Part shown: positions 16,760 through 26,617 of the stretch, piece after piece
Position numbering within the stretch: position 1 is the first letter of the stretch
Layout of the letters: each line of letters opens with the position of its first letter
NCBI GenBank assembly: GCA_937900965.1
Contig: CALCGJ010000110.1
Span: 1-34,062, forward strand
DNA length: 34,062 bases
From: an uncultured Bacteroidota bacterium
GTDB lineage: Bacteria > Bacteroidota > Bacteroidia > Bacteroidales > FEN-979
Reading direction: 5' to 3'
Program-made: the position numbers and the translations under genes
Notes under the pieces: model-generated
Database searches by the model: none
What the model saw: the letters and a program-made list of their open reading frames with translations, nothing else
What the model was told of the DNA's origin: nothing

Positions 16760-19700
16760 TTACTTCTGCACCACTACCTTACTGAACAATTTCCCGTTGG
16801 CATTCGAGACCTCCAGGATGTAGCTTCCCTGTGGCAGGTGTTTGACGTCAACAGGAAGGTTCAACTCCCCTCTTACATCAATGTTCTGAAGTTCGTGAAC
16901 GACCTCTCCTGTGGCGCCAATCATACGAATGTTCACCTGTTCGTTTGAACGGGTGGTCATATGTAGCGTAAATGAACCGTTGTTAGGATTGGGGAAGAGT
17001 GTAAGCTTCAGCTGATCTGCAAGCTCATTAATGCCCGTACAATCCTTAAACGTAATAGTCACTTCGTCTGATCCGTCACAACCATTCACGCTGGTGACTG
17101 TAACCTGGTAAAGCTGGCTGCCAATTCCAACACCGGTAGAGTCGACCGTAATCATCGCTGTGGTCTCTCCTCCGGGTGCCCATAGATAACCGGCGGCATC
17201 CGGTGTGGTAGCATCGAGGGTATAACTCAGCTGGGCACAAACAGCCGTGTCCTGGCCAAGATCGACCACAGGTGTGGGAGAGATGGTAAGGACCATCATG
17301 TCCTCGGCGGGATCACAAATTCCGGAACTTGCTGCCACTAGTCTAAGAGTAGCTGAACCGGTAATAATATCCTGTCCACCAGGAAGATAGGTTGGGTTGA
17401 CAATGTGAATATCATTGAATGTTCCGTCTCCTTCAGTTTCCCAGGTTAATTCTGTATAGTTTGATGCTGTTGCATTACTCAGTTCATATCCTGCCGGGCA
17501 TCCTGAAGCATCAGATCCGGCATCGGCCTGAGGAGGTGATTCAATGGTTAGAGTCATCTCGTCTGTGACAATGATGCTTCCATCACCGTAAGCAGTAATA
17601 GTCAGTATCACACTGCCTGCGATAATATCTTCCGGACTTGGTGTGTAGAGAGGATTATAGATGGTTGGATCATCAAATATACCTGTTCCGCTGGTTGTCC
17701 AGAGAACTGAATCGTAACCGATTGCAGCGCTCATCAATTGAAATGATGAACCGGCACAAATTCCGTCATCACTCCCGGCTGAGGCAGCCGTCTGGTACTC
17801 AGGCGGAAAAATGATGTAATCAGTCCAGCCCTGATCATCTCCGAAACTAACGGAACTGTTTTTCACATATTCCCATGTGAAGGTGTGAGGGCCTGCCATC
17901 ACAGGATAGGATTGGTATTGCCAATCCTGATTCCCGGCCCAGGTACCAACAAGCAGGGTGTCGATATAGAAATTCAGCCTGTCGTTGAAGATCTCCGACG
18001 AGACCTTCCTGTGGAATGAGATCGTGTCGTCAAGCAGAACGTTGTAGCTGATAACCAAACCTGACATCTGGTCATCATTGATATCGCCCGAGTGTGCTGA
18101 ATAGTTTCCTTCCCATTTTACATCCGGATCGATCACCCAGTCCTGGTTACCGCTGAAACTCCATGGGAATTTCAGAAAATTACCGGTTTCCCAGTCCTCT
18201 ACGTTGAGTCCGATCTTCGTGTTTTTATAGAATTCATCCATACCGAACTCCCAGGTAGCTATGTTGTGGAATGTTGTGGCAGAACCATACGGACAATCCA
18301 GGCTTACAACAACGGAGAAGTCGGCATTGACCGATTGTCCGGGCGACAGCGCCCCCAGTTCCTGAGTATCATCTGGGATGGCTACGAACGAATTACTGGA
18401 AGCCAGCATACTTACAATGTCGTTGGCTTCATACTCCCCGGTATTTTTTGTCAGGCAACTGATCACAGCAGACTCTCCGGGATCAAGCCTTCCGTTATTA
18501 TTTCCGGTAGCATCGTTGATCGACATACTCAGGATCGTAACCGCTGGTGCATGGGCCTCAATGTCAAAGAAACTGACAGTGGTACTGTCAAGGGAATTGA
18601 CTGATGTTACCCGGAATGTCACGAAATACCCATCAGGAATATAGCTTGAAACCTCGAATTTAAAGGCATCCATCATAGTAAGAGACTCACCGATGCCGAA
18701 ATCACCGTAAAACTCCGTACTGTCTTCAAACGTAATGTAAGGCGACTCTGTAGAAAGTGTTACAGTGACGCTGTCGGCTTCCAGGTCTCCGTTGTTGATC
18801 ATCTCAAGTCCCAACAGGATCGTCTCTCCGTAATCCATTCTTCCGTTTATGTGAACCGATGTTGAATCGTTGATAAAGTCTTCCTGGTATACTACCTGGG
18901 ATGCCGGAACTACAAGGGAGATAGGGGAGACGTACGTCATGGCATATCCCAGGCGATTGTCAGTCCAGCAGGGATAAACTTGTCCGTTGTAAGCATCGAT
19001 ACCGAGGTAATCCCCGAAATATCCTCCTGCCATGCCGGGAATGGGTGAAGGGGTCCAGGAGACATCACTTACCTTCATATCTTCCCAGGTATCGCCACCG
19101 TCCTGCGACCAGGCCATCCAGGCTTCGCACTGGTTGTTGTTCACATTGCGGTTATCATAATAGACCACAGCGAGATTCCCGTTCGCCTGGTCACAGGCCA
19201 TCCAGCACATATAATGTGTTTTTCCCTGCCCGATAGGATCCTGGTTTACCTTTAGCGGAGTTGACCATGTTGCTCCCTGGTCAGTTGATTTGATCATATA
19301 AACATCACAACCTGAACCGCTGTTGATGCCTGGAACTCCGATATTCGGCCATACGATGTAAATGGTTCCCCGGTAAGGACTGTTGCTGATGTCGCATGCC
19401 ATGGAGGGAAAGGAATTTACGCGTTGATTCTGGGGAACACCTGACGTACGAATGCCCCGAATGTTGTTGAGCGCTCTGAACCCGGGCTGCCAGGTTATTC
19501 CGCCGTCAAGTGATTTGGAAAACCCGATTGCCTTCTCATCTCCCGGCCAGCTGTCATAAACAGACCATGCAGCATATGCCTCCCCATCAGGGCCGGTCTT
19601 GAAGTTGATTCCCTGGTTGTGACTGCCGGCGCTGGTGCCCTGGCTTATGTTGATCTTGGGCTCCCAGCTGGTTCCATAGGTGATCGATCTTGAAACCTGG

Positions 19701-20389
19701 ATGTTATTGCTCTCCATCCAGCCGTTGTACATGTATCCGTTAAAGGAACTAGTAGGGCTGTTGTCTACCCATAAATGGTTTTTATCAAGGATGTTGAAAA
19801 TACTTCCGTTGGCTGTGACTGATGCACTCCAGGTTGCACCCTCGTCGTCAGACCAGGCAACACTCTGCCCGTAGCTGTTGTTGATATATCCAATAAAATA
19901 CCGGCCATTCGTATTGATCAGTGAAACGGGGTCGCCCTGGTTAGTACCAACCGGCCCCTGGATTGATCCACCCCAGGAAAGCCCTCCATCATGGGAATCC
20001 AGGCGGTCGGCTCCATAAAAGTTCGAGGTACTTGGCCAGTTGCCGGAATTGTTTGAGTTGAGAACATTGGATGAATTATTCAGATTTACAAAAATGGAGT
20101 TTTCACTTTGATGCGACGATTCAGTCGTAACCGGTACATCCGGTGAGTCATCCACCAGCACTCCATCAATCAGAACCTTTGTCCCGCTGAATTTTGCATG
20201 GGGGATCGGAATAAATGGCTGCACAGGGACCAGTCCCAGTTCGGCCATGGCCCGCCAGTATCCCATGTTGTCGATCCGGGTATCAGGTTGGTAACCCGGA
20301 GGAAGGATGATATTATCCTGTGCTGTTATCACAGGAATAAACAGAAACATCGAACTGGCAACGGCCAATAGTGTAAAGAACTTTTTCAT
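16760..20389 (-). CDS. T9SS type A sorting domain-containing secreted protein with sialidase/BNR-like repeats and PKD/Ig-like modules
   Basis: Signal peptide MKKFFTLLAVASSMFLFIPVITAQ; SDDEGATWSAS / STDQGATWSTP / SQDGGDTWEDM Asp-box repeats; C-term LTLFPNPNNGSFTLHMT...LPQGSYILEVSNANGKLFSKVVVQK. Start at 20389 preferred over 20440. Confidence 0.9.
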   Translation of the reverse strand: MKKFFTLLAVASSMFLFIPVITAQDNIILPPGYQPDTRIDNMGYWRAMAELGLVPVQPFIPIPHAKFSGTKVLIDGVLVDDSPDVPVTTESSHQSENSIFVNLNNSSNVLNSNNSGNWPSTSNFYGADRLDSHDGGLSWGGSIQGPVGTNQGDPVSLINTNGRYFIGYINNSYGQSVAWSDDEGATWSASVTANGSIFNILDKNHLWVDNSPTSSFNGYMYNGWMESNNIQVSRSITYGTSWEPKINISQGTSAGSHNQGINFKTGPDGEAYAAWSVYDSWPGDEKAIGFSKSLDGGITWQPGFRALNNIRGIRTSGVPQNQRVNSFPSMACDISNSPYRGTIYIVWPNIGVPGINSGSGCDVYMIKSTDQGATWSTPLKVNQDPIGQGKTHYMCWMACDQANGNLAVVYYDNRNVNNNQCEAWMAWSQDGGDTWEDMKVSDVSWTPSPIPGMAGGYFGDYLGIDAYNGQVYPCWTDNRLGYAMTYVSPISLVVPASQVVYQEDFINDSTSVHINGRMDYGETILLGLEMINNGDLEADSVTVTLSTESPYITFEDSTEFYGDFGIGESLTMMDAFKFEVSSYIPDGYFVTFRVTSVNSLDSTTVSFFDIEAHAPAVTILSMSINDATGNNNGRLDPGESAVISCLTKNTGEYEANDIVSMLASSNSFVAIPDDTQELGALSPGQSVNADFSVVVSLDCPYGSATTFHNIATWEFGMDEFYKNTKIGLNVEDWETGNFLKFPWSFSGNQDWVIDPDVKWEGNYSAHSGDINDDQMSGLVISYNVLLDDTISFHRKVSSEIFNDRLNFYIDTLLVGTWAGNQDWQYQSYPVMAGPHTFTWEYVKNSSVSFGDDQGWTDYIIFPPEYQTAASAGSDDGICAGSSFQLMSAAIGYDSVLWTTSGTGIFDDPTIYNPLYTPSPEDIIAGSVILTITAYGDGSIIVTDEMTLTIESPPQADAGSDASGCPAGYELSNATASNYTELTWETEGDGTFNDIHIVNPTYLPGGQDIITGSATLRLVAASSGICDPAEDMMVLTISPTPVVDLGQDTAVCAQLSYTLDATTPDAAGYLWAPGGETTAMITVDSTGVGIGSQLYQVTVTSVNGCDGSDEVTITFKDCTGINELADQLKLTLFPNPNNGSFTLHMTTRSNEQVNIRMIGATGEVVHELQNIDVRGELNLPVDVKHLPQGSYILEVSNANGKLFSKVVVQK

Positions 20390-20429
20390 GATCGAACTGA
20401 TTTGATGTGGTTTTATGAATATCTCTGGA

Positions 20430-20437
20430 CAAAGATA
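20430..20437 (-). promoter_or_regulatory. Bacteroidetes-type -7 element (TATCTTTG on - strand) upstream of the T9SS protein gene
   Basis: CAAAGATA on + strand. Confidence 0.55.
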
Positions 20438-20500
20438 CAAATATTGAAAATTAGTTATTTAAAGTTATTATAAATAGCGACACATATCACAAGTTATTAA

Positions 20501-20508
20501 TATATTTG
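20501..20508 (+). promoter_or_regulatory. Bacteroidetes-type -7 element TATATTTG upstream of the copper island
   Basis: TAnnTTTG match 28 nt upstream of the first ATG of the island. Confidence 0.55.
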
Positions 20509-20535
20509 TAGTCCTATATCTAAATACTTTTTTTT

Positions 20536-21030
20536 ATGCAAGCCAGGGTCAGGCAGTTCAGTATAATGATGATAGCATCCTTAATGCTCTTCAGCACCAC
20601 GGGAGTTGCGATCTATCATCATATCTGCGGATGTCCTGTTCCAGTGGCTCAGACAACCAAAGTTTCAGATCACGAACACAGTTGTTGTGCAGTTGCAGAA
20701 ATTCAGTCGGACCCGATTTGCTGTACCGATGAGAACCATGATGCATGTGATTCAGAGCACCACGACGGATGCAAAAACGAAGTTACCTATCTCAAGGCGC
20801 CAATTATCTTCATGATGCCGGTTCAGGAACTGGCTGTTTCTGAGCTCTCCTTCGAGATCCCGCTGCTTCGTCGGTTCACTCCTCGCAGTGACAATGATGC
20901 CGGATTATCTGATGAATGGCTTCGTCCTGAACCTCTTATTCACTCCTATGTGATGCCTCCCCGAGCGGGCGGTTCCCTTGTAATTCTCCTTCATTCCATC
21001 AAAATACCCTTCCCGGAAGATATTGCATAA
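20536..21030 (+). CDS. HYC_CC_PP-like small Cys/His-rich exported protein
   Basis: Signal-like N-term, IYHHICGCPVP, HEHSCCAV, PICCTDENHDACDSEHHDGC, C-terminal MPPRAG; resembles the HYC_CC_PP family. Confidence 0.7.
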   Translation: MQARVRQFSIMMIASLMLFSTTGVAIYHHICGCPVPVAQTTKVSDHEHSCCAVAEIQSDPICCTDENHDACDSEHHDGCKNEVTYLKAPIIFMMPVQELAVSELSFEIPLLRRFTPRSDNDAGLSDEWLRPEPLIHSYVMPPRAGGSLVILLHSIKIPFPEDIA

Positions 21031-21055
21031 GTCACACTGAATTGTTCGGTGTGAC
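21031..21055. other. Hairpin GTCACAC...GTGTGAC downstream of the HYC_CC_PP-like gene
   Basis: 7-bp perfect stem with an 11-nt loop, right after the stop codon; no T-tract. Confidence 0.5.
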
Positions 21056-21056
21056 C

Positions 21057-21143
21057 CCTTTGCGTCCTTAGCGCCTTAGCGCCTTTGCGGTAAAAGTCTT
21101 AAACCACAAAGGAGCACCAAGGATGGCACAAAGGACTCGAAGG
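21057..21143. repeat. Imperfect inverted repeat (CCTTTGCGTCCTTAGCGCCTTAGCGCCTTTGCGGT / ACCACAAAGGAGCACCAAGGATGGCACAAAGGACTCGAAGG)
   Basis: Arms read directly; pattern resembles common bacterial intergenic repeats of the ACCGCAAAGGCGCAAAGACGC kind. Confidence 0.75.
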
Positions 21144-21188
21144 GAGAATTCTCAGTATTTTGAATTGTTTCGAAAAATTCCTTACACA

Positions 21189-24100
21189 ATGCTCAACAAA
21201 ATCATTGGATATTTCCTGAAAAACAGGCTGCTCTCCATGCTGATCCTGATCACCTTTATTGTGTGGGGTCTATCTACTGCGCCGTTCAACTGGAACCTTG
21301 GTTTCATGCCTCGTGATCCTGTACCTGTTGATGCCATCCCTGATATCGGTGAAAACCAGCAGATTGTTGCTACCGAATGGATGGGGCGGTCGCCAAAGGA
21401 TATCGAAGACCAGGTAACCTACCCGTTATCTTCAGCCCTGCTGGGCATCCCCGGGGTGAATACGATCCGCAGTACCTCCATGTTTGGGATGTCATTCATC
21501 TATATCATCTTTACCGATGATGTGGATTTCTACTGGAGCCGCTCCCGGATCCTGGAAAAACTCAACTCGCTTCCTTCAGGAACATTGCCAGAAGGCGTGC
21601 AACCTACCCTCGGTCCTGATGCTACCGCACTGGGTCAGATTTACTGGTATACACTGGAGGGGAGAAACCCCGAAACCGGTGAGCCAACAGGAGGCTGGAC
21701 GCCTGAAGAGTTGCGAACACTTCAGGATTTCTACGTGAAGTACAGCCTGGCTACGGCTGAGGGAGTTTCTGAAGTAGCCTCCGTAGGTGGGTTCATCAAG
21801 GAGTACCAGGTAGATATCAACCCTGAAGCCCTTAAGGCTTTTGGAGTTTCCATGATGGATGTGATGAATGCGGTGAAGAAAAGTAACCTCGATATTGGGG
21901 CGGAGACGATCGAAATGAACCAGGTGGAGTACCTGATCCGGGGACTGGGTTATATCAGGAGTCTGGAAGACCTGGAGAACTCTGTGATCGTGGCAATGAA
22001 CAATACCCCTGTCAGGATCAAGGATGTGGCACGTGTTTCGTTTGGCCCGGCTCCACGCCGTGGCGGCCTCGATAAAGAGGGATCAGAGGCAGTTGGAGGG
22101 GTGGTGGTTGCCAGGTATGGATCCAATCCCATGGAGGTGATCGACAATGTGAAAGAGAAGATCATCGAGATTGATCAGGGTCTTCCTCAAAAGGTACTGC
22201 CCGACGGCACCATCTCGAAAGTTACAGTAATCCCTTTTTACGACCGTACCGGACTGATCAGGGAGACAATCGGAACCCTGGAATCGGCGCTCTCTCATGA
22301 GATTCTCATAAGTATCATAGTGATCCTTGTGTTGGTTCTGAATCTCAGGGCCTCAATCATTATCTCCGGCCTACTGCCGGTAGCCGTACTGATGACATTC
22401 ATTGTGATGAGGTACCTCGGGGTGGAAGCTAATATCGTGGCATTGTCGGGCATTGCAATCGCTATTGGTGTAATGGTTGATGTAGGGATCATCTTCGTTG
22501 AAAATATTCTTCGGCATCTGGAGATGCCTGGAAACAAAAGAGCTAAAGGACCAAGACTGCTGGAGGTGATCAGGGAGGCTACCACTGAAGTATCGCCTGC
22601 TGTGACCGTGGCACTGGCAACCGTTGTAGTCAGCTTCCTGCCGGTCTTCTTCATGATGGCTTCAGAAGGAAAACTATTCCGGCCGCTTGCTTTTACAAAA
22701 ACATTTGCACTCACCGCCTCATTCATCCTGGGTATTGTGGTGTTGCCAACACTTTCCTACTATATTCTCTCAGTCAGGTTTGACCGGAAGAGAGTCAGGA
22801 TAGGATGGAATACACTGCTTATCCTGGCCGGGATCGTTTTGATGGCCGTTTGGGGAGACTGGGTAGCTCTTGGGTTAACAGCTATTGGTATCAATAACCT
22901 GCTGGAATCGTGGCTGAGGCGGAAAAACGACAACCTCCATAACCTCATCAACATCGCCATCATCCTGCTTTTTGCCACCTGGTTCCTGGCTTCAGAGTGG
23001 CTACCTTTGGGGGCGCACAACAGCGCCTTTCTGAACTTCTTATTTGTTTCGGCAATCATTGCCCTGATCCTGCTGTTACTCTCTATTGTTGTGAAATTCT
23101 ATGAACCATTGCTGAGGTGGTGTCTGAGAAACAAGTGGCAGTTCCTCTCCATTCCTTTGATAACAATTCTATTTGGAGTCGTGATCTGGCTGGGTTTCAA
23201 CCGCACCTTCGGATTCGTTACCAACACGTTTCAGGTTGTGAATCTTGATCTGCGGGAGACTGCCCTCTGGAAAAAATCCTCCTCTGCTTTCCCCGGCATA
23301 GGAAAGGAATTTATGCCTTCGCTTGATGAAGGATCCTTCTTGCTGATGCCGACAAGTATGCCACATACCAGTATTGAAAAGAACCTGGAATACATTGAGC
23401 AGCTGGATCGTGGTATGACCGCTATCCCAGAAGTGGAGATGGCTGTTGGAAAGTGGGGACGGGTAAACTCGGCTCTCGACCCTGCGCCCGTTCAGATGTT
23501 TGAGAATACGATCAACTACCGTCCGGAATTTATCCTGGATGAAAATGGTCATAGGATGCGGTTTAAAATGAACAGGTCGGGTAGTTTTATCCTGATCGAC
23601 AGTACAACGTATAATCCTGCGGAAGCTGGCTTCCGGATCATCCAGGCGGATAGCCTGATCCCTGATCGGAGGGGAGAGTATTTCAGGCAATGGCGTGAGG
23701 AGATCAGATCTCCCGACGACATCTGGGAAGAGATCGTGAAGGTTACAAACCTGCCCGGATTGACGTCGGCGCCGAAGCTTCAGCCCATTGAGACCCGGCT
23801 GGTGATGTTATCTACCGGCATGCGCGCACCGATGGGAATCAAGGTTTATGGCCCTGATCTTCAGTCTATAGAGGACGCTGGGATGGCATTTGAACAGGCT
23901 ATGAAAGAGGTCCCTTCAGTAAAACCGGCTTCGGTATTCTACGATAGAGCTGTGGGAGCGCCATACCTTGAGATTACGCTGAACCGGGAAGCGATGGCAC
24001 GTTTTGGGATGACAGTAAGTGATGTGCAGGAGGTGCTGGGAGTTGCTGTTGGAGGAATGTCGCTGGGAACCTCCGTGGAGGGGCGTGAGCGGTTCCCGAT

Positions 24101-25079
24101 CAGGGTACGTTATGCCCGGGAACTTCGGGATAACCCGGAAGATATCGGCAGGATACTGATCCCTGCCATGAGCGGAGCGCAGGTCCCACTCAGTGAAATA
24201 GCTTCTATCGATTATACACGCGGAGCCCAGATGATCAGAAGCGAGAACACATTTCTCGTCGGCTATGTCATCTTCGATAAGATCGCCGGGAAAGCAGAAG
24301 TGGATGTGGTGGATGAGGCAAGAGTAATAATCAGTGAAAAGATTAAGAGAGGTGAATTGATTCTCCCTCCTAATGTCACCTTTAAATTCGCCGGAAATTA
24401 TGAGCAGCAGGTCAGGGCAACCAAACAGCTTGCTGTTCTGATCCCGGTGAGTCTGATCATTATTTTCCTGTTGCTCTTCTTCCAGTTCCGGACAATTACC
24501 GCCTCTTTCATTCATTTCTCCGGTGTCTTTGTGGCTTTCGCAGGAGGATTTATAATGCTTTGGCTCTATAGCCAGGGTTGGTTTATGAACTTCTCCTTTG
24601 CGGGCACCGATATGCGGGAACTCTTCCAGATACACACCATCAACCTGAGCGTAGCCGTGTGGGTGGGGTTTATTGCACTGTTTGGCATCGCCACCAACGA
24701 CGGTGTGATCATGGGAACCTATATCCACCAGGTATTTGAGCATAAAAAGCCCTCTACCGTCTATGAGGTTCAGGAAGCTGTAGTGGAGGCGGGAAAAAAG
24801 AGGGTCCGGCCGGCTATGATGACTGCTGCCACCACGATCATTGCTCTGCTTCCGGTACTTACATCCACCGGGAAAGGAGCCGATATCATGGTGCCGATGG
24901 CTATCCCCACATTCGGCGGGATGATCATCCAGATGATGACCATCTTCGTAGTTCCTGTGATGCAGGCGATGTGGAGGGAAAGAGCTGTTAAGAGGGAAGA
25001 AGGGCGAAGGACGAGGGACGAAGGACGAGGGACGAAGGATGATGGACGAGGGATGATGGACGAGGGAATTGAAAATTGA
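21189..25079 (+). CDS. cusA: CusA/CzcA-type heavy-metal efflux RND transporter
   Basis: MLNKIIGYFLKNRLLSM, DPVPVDAIPDIGENQQIVATEWMGRSPKDIEDQVTYPLSSALLGIPGV, Met-rich MMTAATTIIALLPVL region. Start 21189 (residue 23 of the listed ORF). Confidence 0.94.
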   Translation: MLNKIIGYFLKNRLLSMLILITFIVWGLSTAPFNWNLGFMPRDPVPVDAIPDIGENQQIVATEWMGRSPKDIEDQVTYPLSSALLGIPGVNTIRSTSMFGMSFIYIIFTDDVDFYWSRSRILEKLNSLPSGTLPEGVQPTLGPDATALGQIYWYTLEGRNPETGEPTGGWTPEELRTLQDFYVKYSLATAEGVSEVASVGGFIKEYQVDINPEALKAFGVSMMDVMNAVKKSNLDIGAETIEMNQVEYLIRGLGYIRSLEDLENSVIVAMNNTPVRIKDVARVSFGPAPRRGGLDKEGSEAVGGVVVARYGSNPMEVIDNVKEKIIEIDQGLPQKVLPDGTISKVTVIPFYDRTGLIRETIGTLESALSHEILISIIVILVLVLNLRASIIISGLLPVAVLMTFIVMRYLGVEANIVALSGIAIAIGVMVDVGIIFVENILRHLEMPGNKRAKGPRLLEVIREATTEVSPAVTVALATVVVSFLPVFFMMASEGKLFRPLAFTKTFALTASFILGIVVLPTLSYYILSVRFDRKRVRIGWNTLLILAGIVLMAVWGDWVALGLTAIGINNLLESWLRRKNDNLHNLINIAIILLFATWFLASEWLPLGAHNSAFLNFLFVSAIIALILLLLSIVVKFYEPLLRWCLRNKWQFLSIPLITILFGVVIWLGFNRTFGFVTNTFQVVNLDLRETALWKKSSSAFPGIGKEFMPSLDEGSFLLMPTSMPHTSIEKNLEYIEQLDRGMTAIPEVEMAVGKWGRVNSALDPAPVQMFENTINYRPEFILDENGHRMRFKMNRSGSFILIDSTTYNPAEAGFRIIQADSLIPDRRGEYFRQWREEIRSPDDIWEEIVKVTNLPGLTSAPKLQPIETRLVMLSTGMRAPMGIKVYGPDLQSIEDAGMAFEQAMKEVPSVKPASVFYDRAVGAPYLEITLNREAMARFGMTVSDVQEVLGVAVGGMSLGTSVEGRERFPIRVRYARELRDNPEDIGRILIPAMSGAQVPLSEIASIDYTRGAQMIRSENTFLVGYVIFDKIAGKAEVDVVDEARVIISEKIKRGELILPPNVTFKFAGNYEQQVRATKQLAVLIPVSLIIIFLLLFFQFRTITASFIHFSGVFVAFAGGFIMLWLYSQGWFMNFSFAGTDMRELFQIHTINLSVAVWVGFIALFGIATNDGVIMGTYIHQVFEHKKPSTVYEVQEAVVEAGKKRVRPAMMTAATTIIALLPVLTSTGKGADIMVPMAIPTFGGMIIQMMTIFVVPVMQAMWRERAVKREEGRRTRDEGRGTKDDGRGMMDEGIEN
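25003..25065 (+). repeat. Heptanucleotide array GAYGANG (9 units), translated as the CusA C-terminal tail
   Basis: GGCGAAG GACGAGG GACGAAG GACGAGG GACGAAG GATGATG GACGAGG GATGATG GACGAGG; protein repeat RRTRDEG RGTKDDG RGMMDEG. Confidence 0.95.
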
Positions 25080-25093
25080 AAATATTGAGTATT

Positions 25094-26596
25094 ATGAAGT
25101 GTGTTAATATGATCCGATATCAGTGGAGAAGGAGGATTGCTTCCAGGCTTCTGTGTGTGATCCTTTTAGGGTTCATGGTTCTCGCGATCGGAGGGGCCGT
25201 GAAAGGGCAGACCTATCTGCATGACTCCCTGACAGCCTACCTGGAACTTGCAGCCAGAAACAACCCCACTGTTCAGGCAAAGTTTAACGAATACCTGGCG
25301 GCACTGGAGAGAGTTCCGCAGGCAGGCGGACTGCCTGATCCGGAGTTAAGCTTCGGAATATTCATCAAACCAATGGCCCAGGTAAACGGGAGTCAGGTAG
25401 CTGATTTTCAGATTATGCAAATGTTTCCCTGGTTGGGAGCCCTCAGCTCTGCAAGGGATGAAGCTTCGCTGATGGCAAAGGCAAAGTACGAGGCCTTTCG
25501 TGAGGTTAAGCAGGTGGTTTTTTTCAACCTGAGAAAAGAATGGATGAATCTCTACCTGAATCAGAAACGGATAGAGATCGTACAGGACAACCTGGATATC
25601 CTGAAAACGATCGAACGAATTGCCATAACACGATTCTCCTCTTCATCAGGCAGTAAGACGGTTTCTGTGCAACGTCAGCCTTTAGTCTCGGCAGGCATGC
25701 CGGTGCAACAGAGAGGGATGAATGCCGGAGCTTCCTCTTCAGGGATGCAGGGAGGAATGAGTGATGAGTCCAATGGTTCAGGGATCCCCGGAGAGATGAA
25801 CAACGGCAACCCTATGGGAAGCATGGATGGAACATCAGGTCTGATCACGCTCTACCGGATACAGATTGAGATGGGGGATCTGGAGAACAGCCTGGCCGAT
25901 TGGATCAGCAAAACCTCAGTGCTGGAGGCATCTGTCAACAGTCTTCTGAACCGGCATCCGGCCACTCCAATATACATATCCGATACCCTGATTCAGGATT
26001 CACTGACCGGAACGCTTCAGATGATCCGAAACAACATGATGACACAGAATACGATGCTCACGATGCTGGGGGCTGAGAAATCGGCCTTCGATGAACGGAT
26101 CCGCATGACGAAACGGATGAGTTACCCGATGTTCGGAGTCGGAGTGGACTACATGCTGATGAAAGAGCGACCGGGTGTGACCTCCGACATGAACGGAATG
26201 GATATGATAATGCCTATGGGGAAGATCACCATCCCGATTTACCGGGGGAAGTACAAAGCGATGCGGAAAGAGGCAGAATTTCTGAGCCTTTCGGTTCAAT
26301 CACAGATCAGTGCCACGGAGAATATGCTGTCTGTGGAATATTCCGAAACCCTGAGGAATCTGGAAGATGCATCACGCAGTCTCAAACTGTTTACCCGGCA
26401 GGCTGCTCTGGCTGAGAAGACACTAACGCTGATGATCAGTGAATTCAGTGTCTCAGGTGCGGGGTTTGATGAGTTGCTGAAAATCAGGCAGCAGTTGCTT
26501 GATTATGAATTCAGAAAAGAGGAGGCTGTTGTCGATTACAACACTGCCATTGCGGGATTCGACCGGTTAATGGCGGCATCAGGGAGCAATGAATAA
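25094..26596 (+). CDS. TolC-family outer membrane protein (CusC-like)
   Basis: LPDPELSFGIF, MQMFPWLGALSSARDEA, TolC-like helices. The listed start at 25076 is a TTG overlapping the cusA stop; ATG 25094 or 25109 is more likely. Confidence 0.85.
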   Translation: MKCVNMIRYQWRRRIASRLLCVILLGFMVLAIGGAVKGQTYLHDSLTAYLELAARNNPTVQAKFNEYLAALERVPQAGGLPDPELSFGIFIKPMAQVNGSQVADFQIMQMFPWLGALSSARDEASLMAKAKYEAFREVKQVVFFNLRKEWMNLYLNQKRIEIVQDNLDILKTIERIAITRFSSSSGSKTVSVQRQPLVSAGMPVQQRGMNAGASSSGMQGGMSDESNGSGIPGEMNNGNPMGSMDGTSGLITLYRIQIEMGDLENSLADWISKTSVLEASVNSLLNRHPATPIYISDTLIQDSLTGTLQMIRNNMMTQNTMLTMLGAEKSAFDERIRMTKRMSYPMFGVGVDYMLMKERPGVTSDMNGMDMIMPMGKITIPIYRGKYKAMRKEAEFLSLSVQSQISATENMLSVEYSETLRNLEDASRSLKLFTRQAALAEKTLTLMISEFSVSGAGFDELLKIRQQLLDYEFRKEEAVVDYNTAIAGFDRLMAASGSNE

Positions 26597-26617
26597 AAAA
26601 AACAAAAGATTAGAACT

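Noticed and set aside
22295-24743. Long minus-strand ORFs inside cusA (for example 22295..22726, 23916..24743)
   Set aside because: Antisense to a strongly supported RND transporter gene; composition follows the codon structure of the sense gene.
25003-25065. CRISPR-like array
   Set aside because: Contiguous 7-nt units with no spacers; simple tandem repeat.
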